Source: Flammulina velutipes
Lineage: Eukaryota > Basidiomycota > Agaricomycetes > Agaricales > Physalacriaceae
DNA length: 64,000 bases
Direction: 5' to 3'
Assembly (NCBI GenBank): GCA_011800155.1
Contig: CM022377.1
Span: 2,108,001-2,172,000, forward strand
A program made the position numbers and the translations under genes. The notes beneath the pieces were generated by a model. It was not told the origin of the DNA. It saw only the letters and a list, made by a program, of their open reading frames with translations, and did not search any database. Below, piece after piece: positions 33,983-46,511 of the stretch; the stretch's first letter is position 1; every line of letters starts with the position of its first letter.

Positions 33983-35444
33983 CGATTTCTTTTACGAGTT
34001 CATACGCCCTTTTGGTTTCTATTTACCCCATTCTTTCATTTATCCACGATGTATCATGCTGTTGTCACTCATTCATATTTATCACCATTAGATATCTCAC
34101 TGTAATATAGGTGTATGTTGGTGTAGGGTAGGTAGGGTAGGTCGATCCAGTTGTCAAATAAACATGTAGTTTCTTTGTGTAGTTTCTAATTGGACGTGGA
34201 TTCTATGTGTGGCGCAACTCACCATGGGGCCAAGGTTCTAACTTGGTAGTGATTCTCATTTTCGTCTCGAAACAATGATTATTCGTCTTTGAGAGGATCT
34301 CTGACCGGTTGACCCGATGTTTAAGTGTGTCGTAGAACAAGACAATCCCGCTGTGGAGTCCGAGTCGGCCTCAGCCTGAGACTTTAGCAAGGATTTCATG
34401 TTGGGCTAGACGGGTACCTCGGCGGGGACGTACCAGGAGATGGCGATTCTCGGAGTGGAATTGGGCACAAGGAAATACTGTTTACTAAGGGGAATCACTG
34501 TGCCCTTCAACAATGCGACAGGAAACCTAAACAAAACTTCCATATGTCCTTCCAAAGTCCGGTGCGCGGATGATGTCGTTTCGGTGCGAGGAGAGGGCGT
34601 TCAAGACTTGGGGAGGTTCCATGATGAGTTGAACATAGGTCTCTCGGTAATTCCTCCAATCTGAGAGCCTGAAACATCTACATGGAGTTGGAGAAGACGC
34701 TAAGTCTGAGGGCAATGCTTAAAGCTTGATAGATGTCGTTCATCATGTTAAATCCCTTCCAAAACTCGTGCTGATTCCTTGATACGAGCCGCGAGAACGT
34801 CGCGGGTCTAACACTGAAAGAGGACACTGAGCGTGATTTGTGGCGAAGCTGAAGGATATAGAATGGCGGGTACGCTGCAGTCTTCATTATTTAAACCATC
34901 GACACATTTACAATTTTGGCCGTGCGATAGCATTGCCGTACTGTACAATTATGAGCCGACGTTGACTGAGGAAATCACCATGCTAAGTTATAATTGACAG
35001 ATGCACCGCACTATCAAGTGAGCGGACACCGGAGAGTGAGCGATAGTGAGGCTTTAATGCCAGATCATACTATGGTAAATTCAGGTGAGATATTTATAGT
35101 CAAATAATACTTACTACTGTCTGAGCAACTACCTCAGTAGGCTGTGTAACCAGTTAGCTACGGAACCCGTTGATGTACTGCTTTTAAAAGCTGGAATACC
35201 ATAGCTACGGGGTAAAGGTTTGCGTTGGTAAAGCTATGTAAGTAACTACTAACTACCCACTTGTGGCGTTGGCCTGGGAACATTCAAGCGGCACGGCTCC
35301 GGGCCGGATTTGAGGAACTGAGCCACTCTTTGGAACAACCACCATCATCGTTTAGACCTCAGACTCGCTGCCATGCCCGGCTGCCATGACAAGTAAAACT
35401 GAAATAAATAGCTATACAACGGTCAATCTGGCTACGCTCAAACC
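33983..35444. other. Long intergenic region, no supported gene
   Basis: About 1.45 kb. Two short minus-strand frames (34527-34887) might be remnants of a gene, but one lacks an ATG and I cannot join them convincingly. A short GTAGGGTAG-type direct repeat lies near 34125. Nothing else is evident. Confidence 0.4.
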
Positions 35445-36678
35445 ATGTCCGCGTTTAGGTGTATTCCCGAGGAATTGCTGCTTTCGATTCTCTCTTTCCT
35501 CGTCGACGACCCAGCATCTCTCTCTCGTTGCGCGCTCGTATGCAGGACTTGGCTACCCGCGTCGCGGACCCACCAATTCCATACCCTCCGGTTCTATCAC
35601 AGCATACGCGCCGCCAAGATGAGGAAGCACGCCCTAAACGTTTCCTCATTTCTCAAACTCCTTAAAGAGAGTAGCAGTAACAACATCATTCCGTATGTCC
35701 GCGAGCTCATGCTTGACGTGGATAATCATGTACTCTCGGAGCTTTACGACAAGCTGGTCAAAGGAGGGCTCCGTTTGACGCGGCTGTCCATCCACGTAGA
35801 CGACTTTCAAACTTACCCTCTCCTCGAGCGCATTTCCCAAGACAACCCCGAGCTGGAAGGGCTCACCATCATTCATCCTCCTGTCAGTGCATACATGACG
35901 CACGCCCCTACCGTTCCGCCCTTACGGTTCGCAGCCTCCTTCCCAAAGCTCCGTTTCCTAGATATTAAATTCTACTGGGGAGCTGGCACATCGGGACTCA
36001 AGGGACTCGTTGTGGATCCTGGAAATTGGAAACAGCTCGAAACCTTTAGTGTGACGTGCTCAAGGATGGACGATGTGTTTCGGTGGCTGGGGGAAATTGG
36101 TTGGGAGCCAGCGTCTCTCAAGTCGCTTGCGTTGGTGACAGACCGATTCGAGCATGATGGTTGTGGACCTGTCAAGCATATCAACTCATTTTTGACCGCT
36201 CATGGCGCCACTGTAGAAAACTTCCAGATATCCATCGACAGCTATGGAATGTACACCCGGACTCAGCCCTCCCAGGACGAAACGAGTAGGTCTCCCTTTG
36301 CTTATATCATCATCTTTGCTAAATACGCTTCGTTGTCTAGCTCCCTCGTACGGACATCTCGATCTCAGCGGATTAAAAACACTTCGCTCCTTCTCTGGAA
36401 AGATGCATGACGCCCGGAGCATATGTGGCGCGCTCGAAACCCTGCCTGATTCTGTTAAGCTGGAAAAGGCCACTATCCACATAATTCCTTGGGGCATGCG
36501 CGCTATATTTCCAAACCAGGTGCCATGTAGGGTCATGGAAGAAGAGTTGTGGTCAAGCATTGCTGCCTTGCCCTGTTTGCGCGACTGCACCTTGACCATT
36601 TGGGTACATCGCAAAATCGAGACTTCAGTTATTCGAGATGCTATGGAAGGTCGTTCATTTACGCTAGAAACTGTGTAG
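35445..36678 (+). CDS. F-box protein with leucine-rich-repeat-like body
   Basis: Two exons. It starts MSAFRCIPEELLLSILSFL, continuing ASLSRCALVCRTWLPAS, a good N-terminal F-box. The middle has leucine-rich strands (LTRLSIHVDD, KLRFLDIKFYW, ETFSVTCSRM, LKSLALVTDRF). A GT-AG intron near 36285-36340 joins DETT to PSYGHLDLSGLKTLRSF, restoring the LRR pattern; reading through the intron gives a different frame that stops early. It ends MEGRSFTLETV and TAG at 36676-36678. Predicted to act as an SCF substrate receptor with an unknown target. No damage is visible. Confidence 0.82.
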
Positions 36679-36880
36679 CGAGTCCTTTAATCTACATACA
36701 TATGAAGGAAGGTATAACATTTGGTAATTGTACAGTGCTGCGAAGTTCGAATGTAATAAAAAATGTCATAAAAATGTAATCCATGCCTAGTAGGAGACTT
36801 GGTCGATGCTCTTTATCCGTGCGCGAATGTAAGCGCCAACTAGTAGATCAAAGATAACAGTCAGTGACGACACAGGTCAG

Positions 36881-37639
36881 TCAAGACATAGACATACTTT
36901 CTCGGATAATCAGCCAACGCTGTCTCCCGTGAAATTCGTGTACACCAGGTGGGAGGTCGTCCGGGCGCACTGAGAGCCCACGCATGAAATCTTCGATAGA
37001 CAATATCGCATCGAACCCATCAACGTAGATTTCTCGTCCTCTGCCTGCTTTTGCGCAGGGATATGTCAAGGTTATCGTTCCGTAATGCGCATCTTTGCGG
37101 ATCGTCAACCATCCGTCAACTAGATATCAATGTTGGTATCAGTGTCGCGAGTTCTGGAGTACGAACTAACCACAGGTTCTTATCTCTCTTCCATAATTCG
37201 CAGGCAAAAGATCGTAGAAGCCGCAGCCGCGCCTACCCGTGTAGGTTTCGGGGAGAAGAGGTAGCCTCGTGGGAACGAAATGAGGTGGTTCGGGAAACAG
37301 ACTGATGAAATCCTCTCCGTTCCCTTCCTCTGGTAATTCGATAATGTCGTCGAGGCCGAAATCTTCCTCCCCTTCGTTCGATAAGCCACGATCTCCGGTT
37401 ATCCACTCAACGGGAATTGAGTCGGGCGATAAAGACCCATCGCTGCTGCTCTCCGCTGATTCCAATTCGTCCTCAATCAGGTAAAGTGATGGAGGAGGTA
37501 TTGTGGGTGGCTCCGCCGCCTTGGCGAAATAGTAATCAAAGTCCAAGTTCCACCCCGCGTCGTGTTCATGAGGTAATGCATCGTTATCGTCGAAAGAAGA
37601 AGGGGAGCGCCCCAGCATAGGTGGTTGGGTGTAAAGCAT
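36881..37639 (-). CDS. Unknown acidic protein
   Basis: Two exons from the ATG at 37637-37639 to TGA at 36881-36883. The N-terminal half is acidic and Ser/Pro-rich (ESAESSSDGSLSPDS, LSNEGEEDFGLDDIIELPEE). The second half looks folded: ETYTGRRGCGFYDLL, then after an intron FDGWLTIRKDAHYGTITLTYPC and FMRGLSVRPDDLPPGVHEF. The intron donor (GTGGTTAG) and acceptor (CTAG) keep the frame. I do not recognise the family. It lacks a signal peptide and membrane segments, so it is likely soluble and intracellular. Confidence 0.55.
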
Positions 37640-38364
37640 GCTGCCGTTCGGTTTGATGATGGGTAAGGGGAAAGCTGAACAAGATGCCCGTCGTCTCTCC
37701 TATATAGGAAGTATGTCCAGTAGACAAACCGCTGAAAAACAACAGGAAGAATAAAAGGAGAAGAAGGGACATTGGTGACCAAGGCCATGCATGCTCTTGT
37801 GTACAGACAAAGAACAATAAGAATGTTGCCCGGCAGTCAGGCCCGAGATGAAAGACAAGCTCCGAAGCCTATTGTAAAAGGATACATACAATCGATTCTC
37901 AAAGATAATTGTTGTTTGGCTCAACAGGAAGCGTTGTCGTCTGAAAGCAGACGAGAGCATACAATGGCTCCGTGAGCAGTCGGAACGCGAGTATTAACGG
38001 AGTCTGAGCGCGAGCAGAAAGGGACGAGCCTAGATTTCAGAGCATTTAGCTTCCAGAGGCATGTCTCCGAGTTTGAAAGAAGAATTCCCAAGGCAAAGGC
38101 AAGGGCAAGATAGAAGAGGGAAGAAAGAGCGCCTCCCGATCCCGGACCGAATGTGCCGATTCGTAGTTTCTGCCATCATCGTGAACGTCGAAAGGCCAAC
38201 GAAGGACCTGCTCCTGCTGGCTGAATCTCTCTGTCGCTCTCTGCTTCTGTATGAATTGGCTTTACGACCACACACTGTCAACTCTTCAAATAACTACGGA
38301 TACAGTCCAGATATAATAGCTAATAAACAAACTCAGGCTCCGCGCGCTGCCTGGGATATGGTCT
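37640..38364. other. Intergenic region, no supported gene
   Basis: About 720 bp upstream of the acidic-protein gene and downstream of the zinc-finger gene. Open frames on both strands are short and without family signatures. Confidence 0.45.
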
Positions 38365-39109
38365 TCATGCAATCCTTCTATGAAGTTGACGACCTGCGCC
38401 ACTCCCCTCTACATCACTTGTGTGTAAATCTATTCGGCCTCGCCCATCGCGGCCTTCCTCTGACACAGCTTCCATCCGGACTGTCTCAGGCGGAGACCAA
38501 ACATATGCACTACCGTTGATCGTCAAGTGCGACTGTAACATCTTCGTGGGTAGCTTTTCGAGAAGCACGGGAGGAGGTGACGATGGGTACGGAGATGAAG
38601 TTATAGTTATATGGGATGCAGTGAGTAAATCACCACCTTTATGGTTCCGATAATGTCGGCGCATGTTGGAGTTCACATTGAAAGAGCGCCCACAGGTCGG
38701 AAAAGGACATTTAAAGGCTAAAAGGGCATCAACATCCAATAAAAGTATCTAACGGTACGGTGACTAACGAGTTGCTCCGGTATGTGTGTTCATATGAATT
38801 CTTAGGCTGCTGGGCCTGTTGAATCTTCGCTGGCAGAGTTCGCAGATATGTCGCCGCTCAGAATCATCTGAACCATGATCGCTGACACTATCTTCACTTC
38901 TAGCCCTACTGCGTGTGGGAGGGCGTCCACGTTGAGATGCCGCAGCGCGCATCTTCAATTGACGAGGTCGCTGGAACGGATGTGATGGAATGGCAGGTAA
39001 GTCGCCAAATAAGTGCTCTATAATTGACGTTATAATGATGACTGGCGCTCACAGGCTTGGAGACGTACCCGGAAACATGTCGTGGATGCTCGGAAGAATT
39101 GTGGCCATT
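38365..39109 (-). CDS. C2H2 zinc-finger transcription factor
   Basis: Three exons. The first coding exon starts MATILPSIHDMFP (ATG at 39107-39109); splicing over a short intron gives EHLFGDLPAIPSHPFQRPRQ, a start typical of small fungal C2H2 regulators. A Ser/Arg-rich linker leads to finger 1 (HICELCQRRFNRPSSLRIHMNTH), then an intron, then finger 2 (FKCPFPTCGRSFNVNSNMRRHYRNH). Both fingers keep their two Cys and two His residues; in each pattern the spacing is canonical (C-X2-C and C-X4-C). The C-terminal 80 residues are unstructured. The protein probably binds DNA in the nucleus; target genes are unknown. The arrangement resembles fungal Cmr3-like and other paired-finger regulators. Confidence 0.85.
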
Positions 39110-39972
39110 GGATAGAAAGCTTTTGTTTGGCAGTGAAGGTCTCAAACGTGGTTGTAGAACGAGAAGAAATGAACCTGGTGCGTCATTCAACGCATCTTTA
39201 TATACCCAAGATACACGATTGCAGATCCAATACTACCCGGCGTCCGGTCACCAGCGGTAGGAATCCACTCATGGGACAACGGGAAAGGTGTTACTGTGTC
39301 ATGTCACCTCAGTGTGCGATGGCGTCTATAACTTGGCCGCTTGCGCCCGTTCGGGCGTCGGCGCTATCCTTGGGCGGTGCCACTCATCAACGACGATGTA
39401 TCACCTTGCCGACGGATACCTTGTGGTGGAAAATCATACATAAACCCGGAAGACGATGATCAGGATTGAACATCCAATAGTGATGCATCAGGATCTTCGC
39501 AAGAACGCGTTCACAGTAGTGATGGGAGCCGGAAGAAAGGAATCAATTCACGTATACATATTTCCATGCTACAATCAATACTTCCTTTTGAATCACTTCT
39601 GCTGTGTAGGTATCTTAGTTATCTCAATGGTTTTGAGTATGTGGGCTCGAGAATGCGCGGCATTGTATCAAAACTCCCGTATCTGGCATTCAGATGCGAT
39701 TCAATACAACTGTGATTAGCCATCGTCAATGATACGCGGAAGCGAAAGGGTAGTAAATAGTCAATGGCAATACATTGATTTGTTCTCTAAAGACTACAAT
39801 TCGAATATCTCATATGGGACAGCTTTTTTGGAATATAAGGACGTATGTAATAGGTTTTGAGGTCTCCGGAAATTGATTCCCTCCTACGCCACACATGTCT
39901 GAGTTATGGAATAGGGTTTGATATGCCCCGATGATATTCCATATGAAGTGTGCTGTACCTCTATCATGACGC
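39110..39972. other. Intergenic region, no supported gene
   Basis: About 860 bp. It contains the zinc-finger gene promoter and the 3' side of the dehydrogenase gene. Open frames are short and AT-rich. Confidence 0.45.
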
Positions 39973-41465
39973 TTACACGATGAGTTCTTGGGGCATCACA
40001 TCTCCAAAGACACCGCCCAGGAGGTTGTTGACCGCTAAAGTCGCCATTCCAATCCTAGTTTCAATGGTCGCACTGCCTAAATGAGGCAAGATAACACATC
40101 TGTCAACGACAACAAATCAGCCGCCACAATAAAACCAATTATGAGGATCTCACCGTGGTTCCTTCACAAGAGGATGATCTCCAGGTACGTTCGGTTCGCC
40201 TTCCACAACGTCGAGACCTGCGCCCCAAATCCAACCTTCCTTGAGCGCTTTAGCCAGTGCATCTGAATCGATGACCGTTCCACGCGCCGTATTGACGAGC
40301 ACGCATGTTTTCTTCATCTTCTTTAGTAATTCCTCATCAACAATGTGATAAGTTTCCTTTCCACCTGGAGCAAGGATGATGAAGATATCGCTCTCCGTGG
40401 CCATCTCGTCCATACTGACCCTTTTGATCGACTTCAGCGAGGGATATTGCTTCAACAATGCTGCGTCCCTTTCGTCGTACGCAGCTGCGGACGTGTTGGA
40501 TGATGGATTAGACGTATAGAGACAATGGGTGATCCCGAAAGGGATGAGTCGAGCCAGCGTTGCCTGAGAGATGCGCCCGAATCCGAGAAAACCGACTGTA
40601 CGCGTAGGAGACGCAGGAGTCGCGCTGATCTGAGGACCGCAGAATCCGAACGGAGACCAATGAGTCTTAGGCCACTACGCGGATCGCCGGAGTGAGATGA
40701 CGATGTGAAAGAAATCAGAGCGTAGACGAACTTGGCCGTGTTGAACTAGAGAATATGTTTGCCCCACATTCCTCCCGGCCATAAGGGCGAGCATGACGGT
40801 CAGATCGGCCACTGCAATTACGAGATCAGGGAGATCAGTGGAATGTGGAAGTAGAGATATTCATACCAGCGTTGGTGAGAACGCCCGGGGTATAACCCAT
40901 CCGGATGTTCCTTCTTGTAAGTTCAGTAGTATCAAAATGTTCTGAGGGTTGTATTAGTCGCATGAACGTGTAAGTGAACTGATCATAAGTACCATATCCG
41001 ACAGACATCGTTGACACTACACGCAGACTGGGACCAGCTGGGCTCAAGTTGTTCATCAAAATGTACATGTTAGAAGAAGGGGGATATTCTTACCTGCATC
41101 CAGTAGCTCTGCGTCTATCTGATTGAACTCGATAAGCCACACATTTCTCTGAGGAGAAGGGGATCTGCACACCTGTTCAGAAACCATCACTAGTAGACCG
41201 GCGGCCCCTTGAGCGTGCTCAAGGAGCCACTTTCTGTCGACACTATCGTCCTCAGGCCACACATCAACCTATTTCGAAGACGTGATTCAGAGAAAGAGAG
41301 AAATGTGGCGCTGATCCTCACCTCTATATCGTCTCTTTCTGTTAACAATGGCAATACATCTGGCCCAAGGGAGCGCGTAATCACAATACGAGGCTTTATA
41401 TCTCTTCCATAACAGCGTCAGCCTTTTTTCAATCCCAGTATGGCTGGTATTTACCTGCTTGACAT
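39973..41465 (-). CDS. D-isomer-specific 2-hydroxyacid dehydrogenase, glyoxylate/hydroxypyruvate-reductase-like
   Basis: Many short exons. I chose a first coding exon of only 11 nt (41455-41465, ATGTCAAGCAG) because splicing it to 41403 gives [17 protein letters not shown] in phase, whereas the second exon alone has no upstream ATG. A 25-nt exon near 41095 adds IDAELLDA. The NAD(P)-binding motif is [10 protein letters not shown]. Catalytic residues typical of the family are visible: Arg in NTARGTVID, Glu in VVEGEP and His in PHLGSAT. The enzyme should reduce glyoxylate or hydroxypyruvate (or a related 2-oxoacid) with NAD(P)H in the cytosol. It ends QELIV and TAA at 39973-39975. No damage is visible. 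Confidence 0.88.
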
Positions 41466-42081
41466 GGTAGGAGGATAAGGAGGTTATATGATCGGGCCGA
41501 AATTCCGTCCCGGAAGATTCCGGACCCTTCCGAGTCCCGCCTCCCGCCTCTGAATGGGTGGCTTAAAGCTGGTTCCTTTCGTCGCGCTAGCAGTTCAATG
41601 ATGAATTGCCAGGTACCTCCTGGATACTCCAGAATGTCAAATTCATCATGCCTCCCGACCTCGATTGAGACCACTAAGGCGTGGGAAGATCTAAACTCTT
41701 GCATCTTGCTTTCATTTGTCCAATTGTCATGGTCTACTTCTACGCTAGCATCAGGGATAAAGATCTGTTACTACATCGCAGCAAACACTCTATTGGTCGT
41801 CATGTTTCTCAGGCTACTGGCTTCACGTCGTCTCAGGATGTGGCTCACTTGAGCGCATTATCTCCTGGCGAAATTGCACTTGGAGGTGTCCTCGTATCGA
41901 TCAGTTGTGAGCTTATCCTGAGGAGTAGGTACTATGGCGCTGTTCATATCATATAAATCGAGGGGTGGTCAATCGTCTATCCCTCACTTCTCCCGGCGAG
42001 AACACTTTGGAATTCATCGCAGGTCGTATTCCAAATCCCACACATCACTTCTCCGACATAATCACTCAGAGCCTCGACAAC
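41466..42081. other. Divergent promoter region
   Basis: About 615 bp between the dehydrogenase and the secreted-protein gene. ATATAAAT near 41950 could be a TATA element for the latter, about 130 nt before its ATG. No other feature is evident. Confidence 0.45.
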
Positions 42082-43597
42082 ATGCGCATTTCTGCCATTC
42101 ATATAATTCTTGCTGTCTCTGCTGGCGCGTGGGCTGCACCTTCGGTGAGTACGATTGCTGATAATGTACACCTTATATGAACCCTCGAGATACCAGTCCA
42201 CCATGGGAGGAAGCGACCTAAATATACGCTCGAACTCGGCTCTTAGCCCAAGAGCGCCCGTTACGGATGGAGAGTGTGTATTCGCTTGTCCGCATCACTT
42301 TAATCTGCTAATATACCTTGGCAGAACTAGTCGCCCATCATCTCCAGTTCCCGATCTCGAGGACGACGATGCAGAAGAAGATCCCGAACCTGAAAAACCT
42401 GCCTATGTCTCAAGCCTGAAGAAGGTCGAAGAAGTGGACAACGACGAAGACTACAACAAGGCTGATCGAAAGGAATTCAAAAAAATCTTCAAGAATAAGA
42501 AGAGTGACTCTTCCGACCCCGACTCGGAATCAGACAAAGATGAGACGTCTGATAAAAAGGGCGGTAAGAAGAAGGACAAGAAAAAGGACGACAAGAAAGA
42601 TGGCAAGAAGGATAAGGACCCGGATTCAAATTCAGACAATGAGCGTCGACGTGATGTGCACAGGCGTAATCCTTTAAAGTTCCATGCCATAAAGAATGCG
42701 AAAGGTACGCCTTCAAGCCACCCGTATCAATATACCACTGCTACACATCTATAGATATGCTGTATTACAAAGCGTACGCTGCGCTAAACCCTTCCAAGCA
42801 ACGCATTTTCTACGGCAAAAAAGATGGCGACGACATCAAGTTCTATAAAGGGACCAACGCGAACAAGCCGCCTGGTCTGGGTGAGATGCATATCGACCAC
42901 AGACTTGAAATCCAGAGGATGAAAAACCTTTTCAAGCGTGAGATGCCGGAGGGTGTCAAAGCGACGGCTTGGAAGAAAATGCAGGTAGCCACGGCGGAGG
43001 ATACGAACTCGGTAAGCGCGCACCAAGGCGTGACCGTGATAGACACAATTTGACAGCTCGTATCAGGATACGAACGAGGATAAGAAGACCTTGGCCGAAG
43101 TGATCAGTGCGTCTTATTGTTGTGATGCAGTAATTCATTCTCATTCTCCGCTTATACAAGATGACACTGCGAATCTTCGTGGTCTTCAAGAGGACCCCAA
43201 CTTAGTCAAAGGAAAGGTCTCCATGTACATTGACAAGGTAGGCCAGGAAATGTGTGCCCTGCAATAAGAGCTGAGTTGCCATCTACAGAAATTCATGGGA
43301 AAGCCTACGTCAAGCGAAGGTCCTGATTATGCGAAGTCATGGGCTAGATCGCATGCCTACATCGCCTATATGTATCTCAAGGCGACTAGGAGGCAATACA
43401 ACGCCGTAGCAAAGTCGCTTGCCGACGCAGCGTTTGAAATCACGAAAGATGAAAAGCTAAAGGACTACGTTCTCAAGGAGTTGAAGAAGCTTGACCAGGA
43501 GGATGCGAAGGCGTTGAAGGAAGCACTGGAGACGAAAGTTGAAAAGGATGGAGTCAATTTCAAGGAGGAGGACATGAAGAAAGTACCGAAGTTGTAA
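42082..43597 (+). CDS. Secreted lysine/acid-rich protein with a DHxxEIQ motif
   Basis: The ATG at 42082 starts MRISAIHIILAVSAGAWA, a signal peptide. A 3-nt-phase intron leads to SSTMGGSDLNIRSNSALSP and an acidic region (DLEDDDAEEDPEPEKPAY), then a long run of Lys, Asp and Ser with no fold. The C-terminal half is helical and folded-looking: ALNPSKQRIFYGKKDGDD, then GEMHIDHRLEIQRMKNLF, and further exons to MKKVPKL and TAA at 43595-43597. HIDHRLEIQ resembles the (H)xDHxxELQ motif found in some predicted nuclease domains of secreted fungal and bacterial proteins; I treat this as a weak hint only. A broken relative follows immediately at 43800. Confidence 0.65.
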
Positions 43598-43799
43598 AGG
43601 GTTCTTTCCCCCTACTACCTACCATATTTTCGTCTCGATGATAATTCTAGAGTAGCTTCAAGATCCAAGATGAGCTGAGGTGACTTGATCAGTGACAGTC
43701 TCGAACAGATCTTTCTTACGTCACTGCTATTAACCTTGCCTCCTCCCACCATCATCTCATCGACTGATCCTCAAAAAGACCAGTGCTGCCGTGTGTAAC

Positions 43800-44301
43800 T
43801 CATGGCATCCGTAATCCGTGCTTGTCTCTCACGCCGTGGCTTCTCGAAGAGCATCTCCCGCAGCGGTCCGAAATCAGCGCAGCATAGGCTTCACTCTGCT
43901 CGTACCAAAGACGTTCGTCTCTGTAACGCAAAAGGCGATATCTTTGGCATTTCCCGGGCATCTCAGACTGTCAACATGTCGTCATCAGTATGATTTCATG
44001 ACCAAACTGCACTGTGGCGCACGAACGCTAATACAATGTCAGCAGCCTTATAATGCACCGATTGAACGTCCTAAGGACTCCATGAAAGAAGCGTACGTTT
44101 CTCATCTTCATTCCTGCGAGTTATTAAGACTGTTTCAGGCCCGTTGTAGAGCTAATGGATGATGACGCGGAGGAAGATCCAAATCCCGCCTCCCCTGCCT
44201 ACACGATCAAGGTTGACAGACAGGAGGACTTGGACAATGACGAGGACTACAACGAAGAGGCTCGTAAGGAAACAGCAAAGATCTTTGAAAACTCCAGATA
44301 G
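43800..44301 (+). pseudogene. Truncated relative of the secreted lysine/acid-rich protein
   Basis: Downstream of the intact gene, an intron (GTACGT...CAG) leads to the frame VVELMDDDAEEDPNPASPAY and DNDEDYNEEARKETAKIFENS, then TAG at 44299-44301. This matches PDLEDDDAEEDPEPEKPAY and DNDEDYNKADRKEFKKIFKNK of the gene at 42082. The lysine-rich run and the entire C-terminal half are missing. The upstream part is scrambled and I cannot find a signal peptide in frame. It is best read as a partial duplicate that lost function. Confidence 0.6.
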
Positions 44302-44365
44302 ATATATAGGTGTTTCATTTGTACACTATCCTGTCCTCAACCTGTACTAGCAACGGCGATTACTT

Positions 44366-46511
44366 CTAAACTTTACCATCATCGAGCCTAATATCCTTCT
44401 CGTTCATCTCAGCTTCCACCACTTCTGCTACAGGGTTACCAACTACAGTTCTCCCCCGGCTTTCCCATACACCGCCCGTGATACCGCCTTTTTCAAATAT
44501 ATGATCAATAGCTTCAAGTTCAAGACCGCGAGTCTCTGGGAAAAACTGCAAGATGATGCTATGAGCACCGCAACAAGGTACTCCAAGAAAAGTGACCCAC
44601 GAAGTATACCAGCGGCACCCAACACGCATTGAACACGGCGAATATTATGAATACTCTCCATTGAATGTTCTCGATGGCGGGCGGTGTCATCTCGACGACG
44701 GCGAACACACACATCCAGTTGAAGAAACTCGAAAGCGCTGAGCCGCGTGCCCGAATTCGAGTGGTGCTGATCTCGGCTGGGTAGAGCCATGGCTAGTATG
44801 ATATATTAGTCAAAAACTTGATCAGTGGCTGGGTAACACCTACAATGGGTAGAAATCCAATTCCAAGGAATATCTGGACAACGAACACCATTGCCGTGGC
44901 ACCATATGCTGCAGATCTTGATCCCGTAGACAAAAGTATCGACGCGAGAATGAAACAGACCGATAAACCACTTGCTGATATCATCAACAAAGGACGGCGA
45001 CCAAAGCGGTCCACAGTCTTATGAGCGGAAGGTTAGCTAACCTTAGATACAGAACATGGACGAGAGACGTACCCAGAGAGGAATAAATGATGCAATCATG
45101 TACGTTAGCGATGTGCAACCACCTAGGATGAGCGACAGGTTACGGGTAAGCCCCATCGTATTCTGGTATACAATCGGGGCTAAGTAGTTGATCATGTTGG
45201 AACTAAGACCATTGCTGTTAGCTGGAATCAAGAAGAATGCAAGGGAAGACATGCCCTGTAAACTGCTGCATGACATTGATGCCCACACATAAACACATGC
45301 GCCTGAAGTTCCCAATGGGACCACCCTCCAAAAGCTCTCTATACTTGAATGGACCTGGAGTCGAACGTTGTCATCAATATGATCTTTCAAAACCAAAACC
45401 CAAAGGTTCTTTCTCACCTCCCGCGCTTTCCAGTGCCAAAGAGAGTTCAATCTCCTTCCGAACCTTCACCACCACTGGGTCGTCCAGACTATCCTTGTCT
45501 TCCAGCATGGCGATGACTCTAGCCCCTTCCTCCGCCCGCCCATGAGCAATAAGCCACCTGGGAGAGTCGGGTAGTACCGCCCCTTGTAACAGCAAACATA
45601 GTGCAAATACTGCCTGGAACCCAATCGGTAGTCGCCACTGCGATGGGCCATCGACGAATGACATTCCGTAATCTAGCCAATATGCCTATGAAAATGTCAG
45701 ACAACATGGATTCGAGTGGGAGGGATATGCATACGATAACCAATCCAATGATCGTGACCGTTGAATTTAAACATACAAGCGTCCCGCGGATATGCCCCCC
45801 GCACGTCTCGGATTGGTAGACAGGAATGGAGGATGAGTTAAAGCCGTTTCCCTTGGATGATCATGAGTGCACGAGACAGAAAGCACGGATAACGAGCACG
45901 TACTATTCCAGTAACAATCCTGCCGACGTAGAGCTGCGCATGAGTCGTTGAACTGGTTAGGATTGCCTAAGAAACCTTGTCAATTGACACTGCCTACGAA
46001 GGACGTATCACGTACCGTGCCCAGCAACATCGTTATTGCGCCCGACATGATCATTTTCTTCCTTCCAATCTCTTCGCCCCATATGAAGACGATCAAACTC
46101 CCGACCGCACATCCGATATCCTGAGGGCCCGGGCGTCAGAGTCTTCCGAGCAACGAGATAAATGAGGGACGTACGTATATCGCAACCTGGCTAGAGAGTC
46201 ACAACGGAAAACTCTTGATCATAGAAACACGTACAATTGTTCCCTGGGTTGTAGCATCTGGATGATTGAAGTCCTTGCCAAACTGATTATCCGCGCCAAT
46301 CTTGGGCGACGAGTTAGGAGGCTGAATGAGTGTTGAAACGATATAATACGTACGATTCCACTCATGACGCCTTGATCATATCCCAAAAGTAGAAATCCTT
46401 GACAACAACATGCTGAAGAACGCGATATGAGTATAAACGACGAGGTTATGGTCAAAACATACCAGTAATTGCCCAGACAAGGTGCTTTCCACGCACTGGA
46501 AGAAGCCACAT
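44366..46511 (-). CDS. MFS sugar transporter
   Basis: Many-exon gene starting MWLLPVRGKHLVWAITG (ATG at 46509-46511). Transporter hallmarks occur in order: LLLGYDQGVMSGI in segment 1, GEEIGRKKMIM (GRR/K loop), YVGRIVTGIGNGFNSSSIPVYQSE, PDSPRWL after segment 6, DRFGRRPLLMISASG in the second half, and PETRGLELEAIDHIF near the C-terminus. All appear after splicing introns with normal ends, so the gene seems functional. It belongs to the sugar porter family and should move hexoses or related sugars or polyols across the plasma membrane by proton symport. The substrate cannot be told from motifs. The 60-residue C-terminal tail is cytoplasmic. Confidence 0.9.

Noticed and set aside
42451..42716. 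Minus-strand frames opposite the lysine-rich run
   Set aside because: They arise from the AAG/GAC-rich sequence of the real gene and have no independent support.
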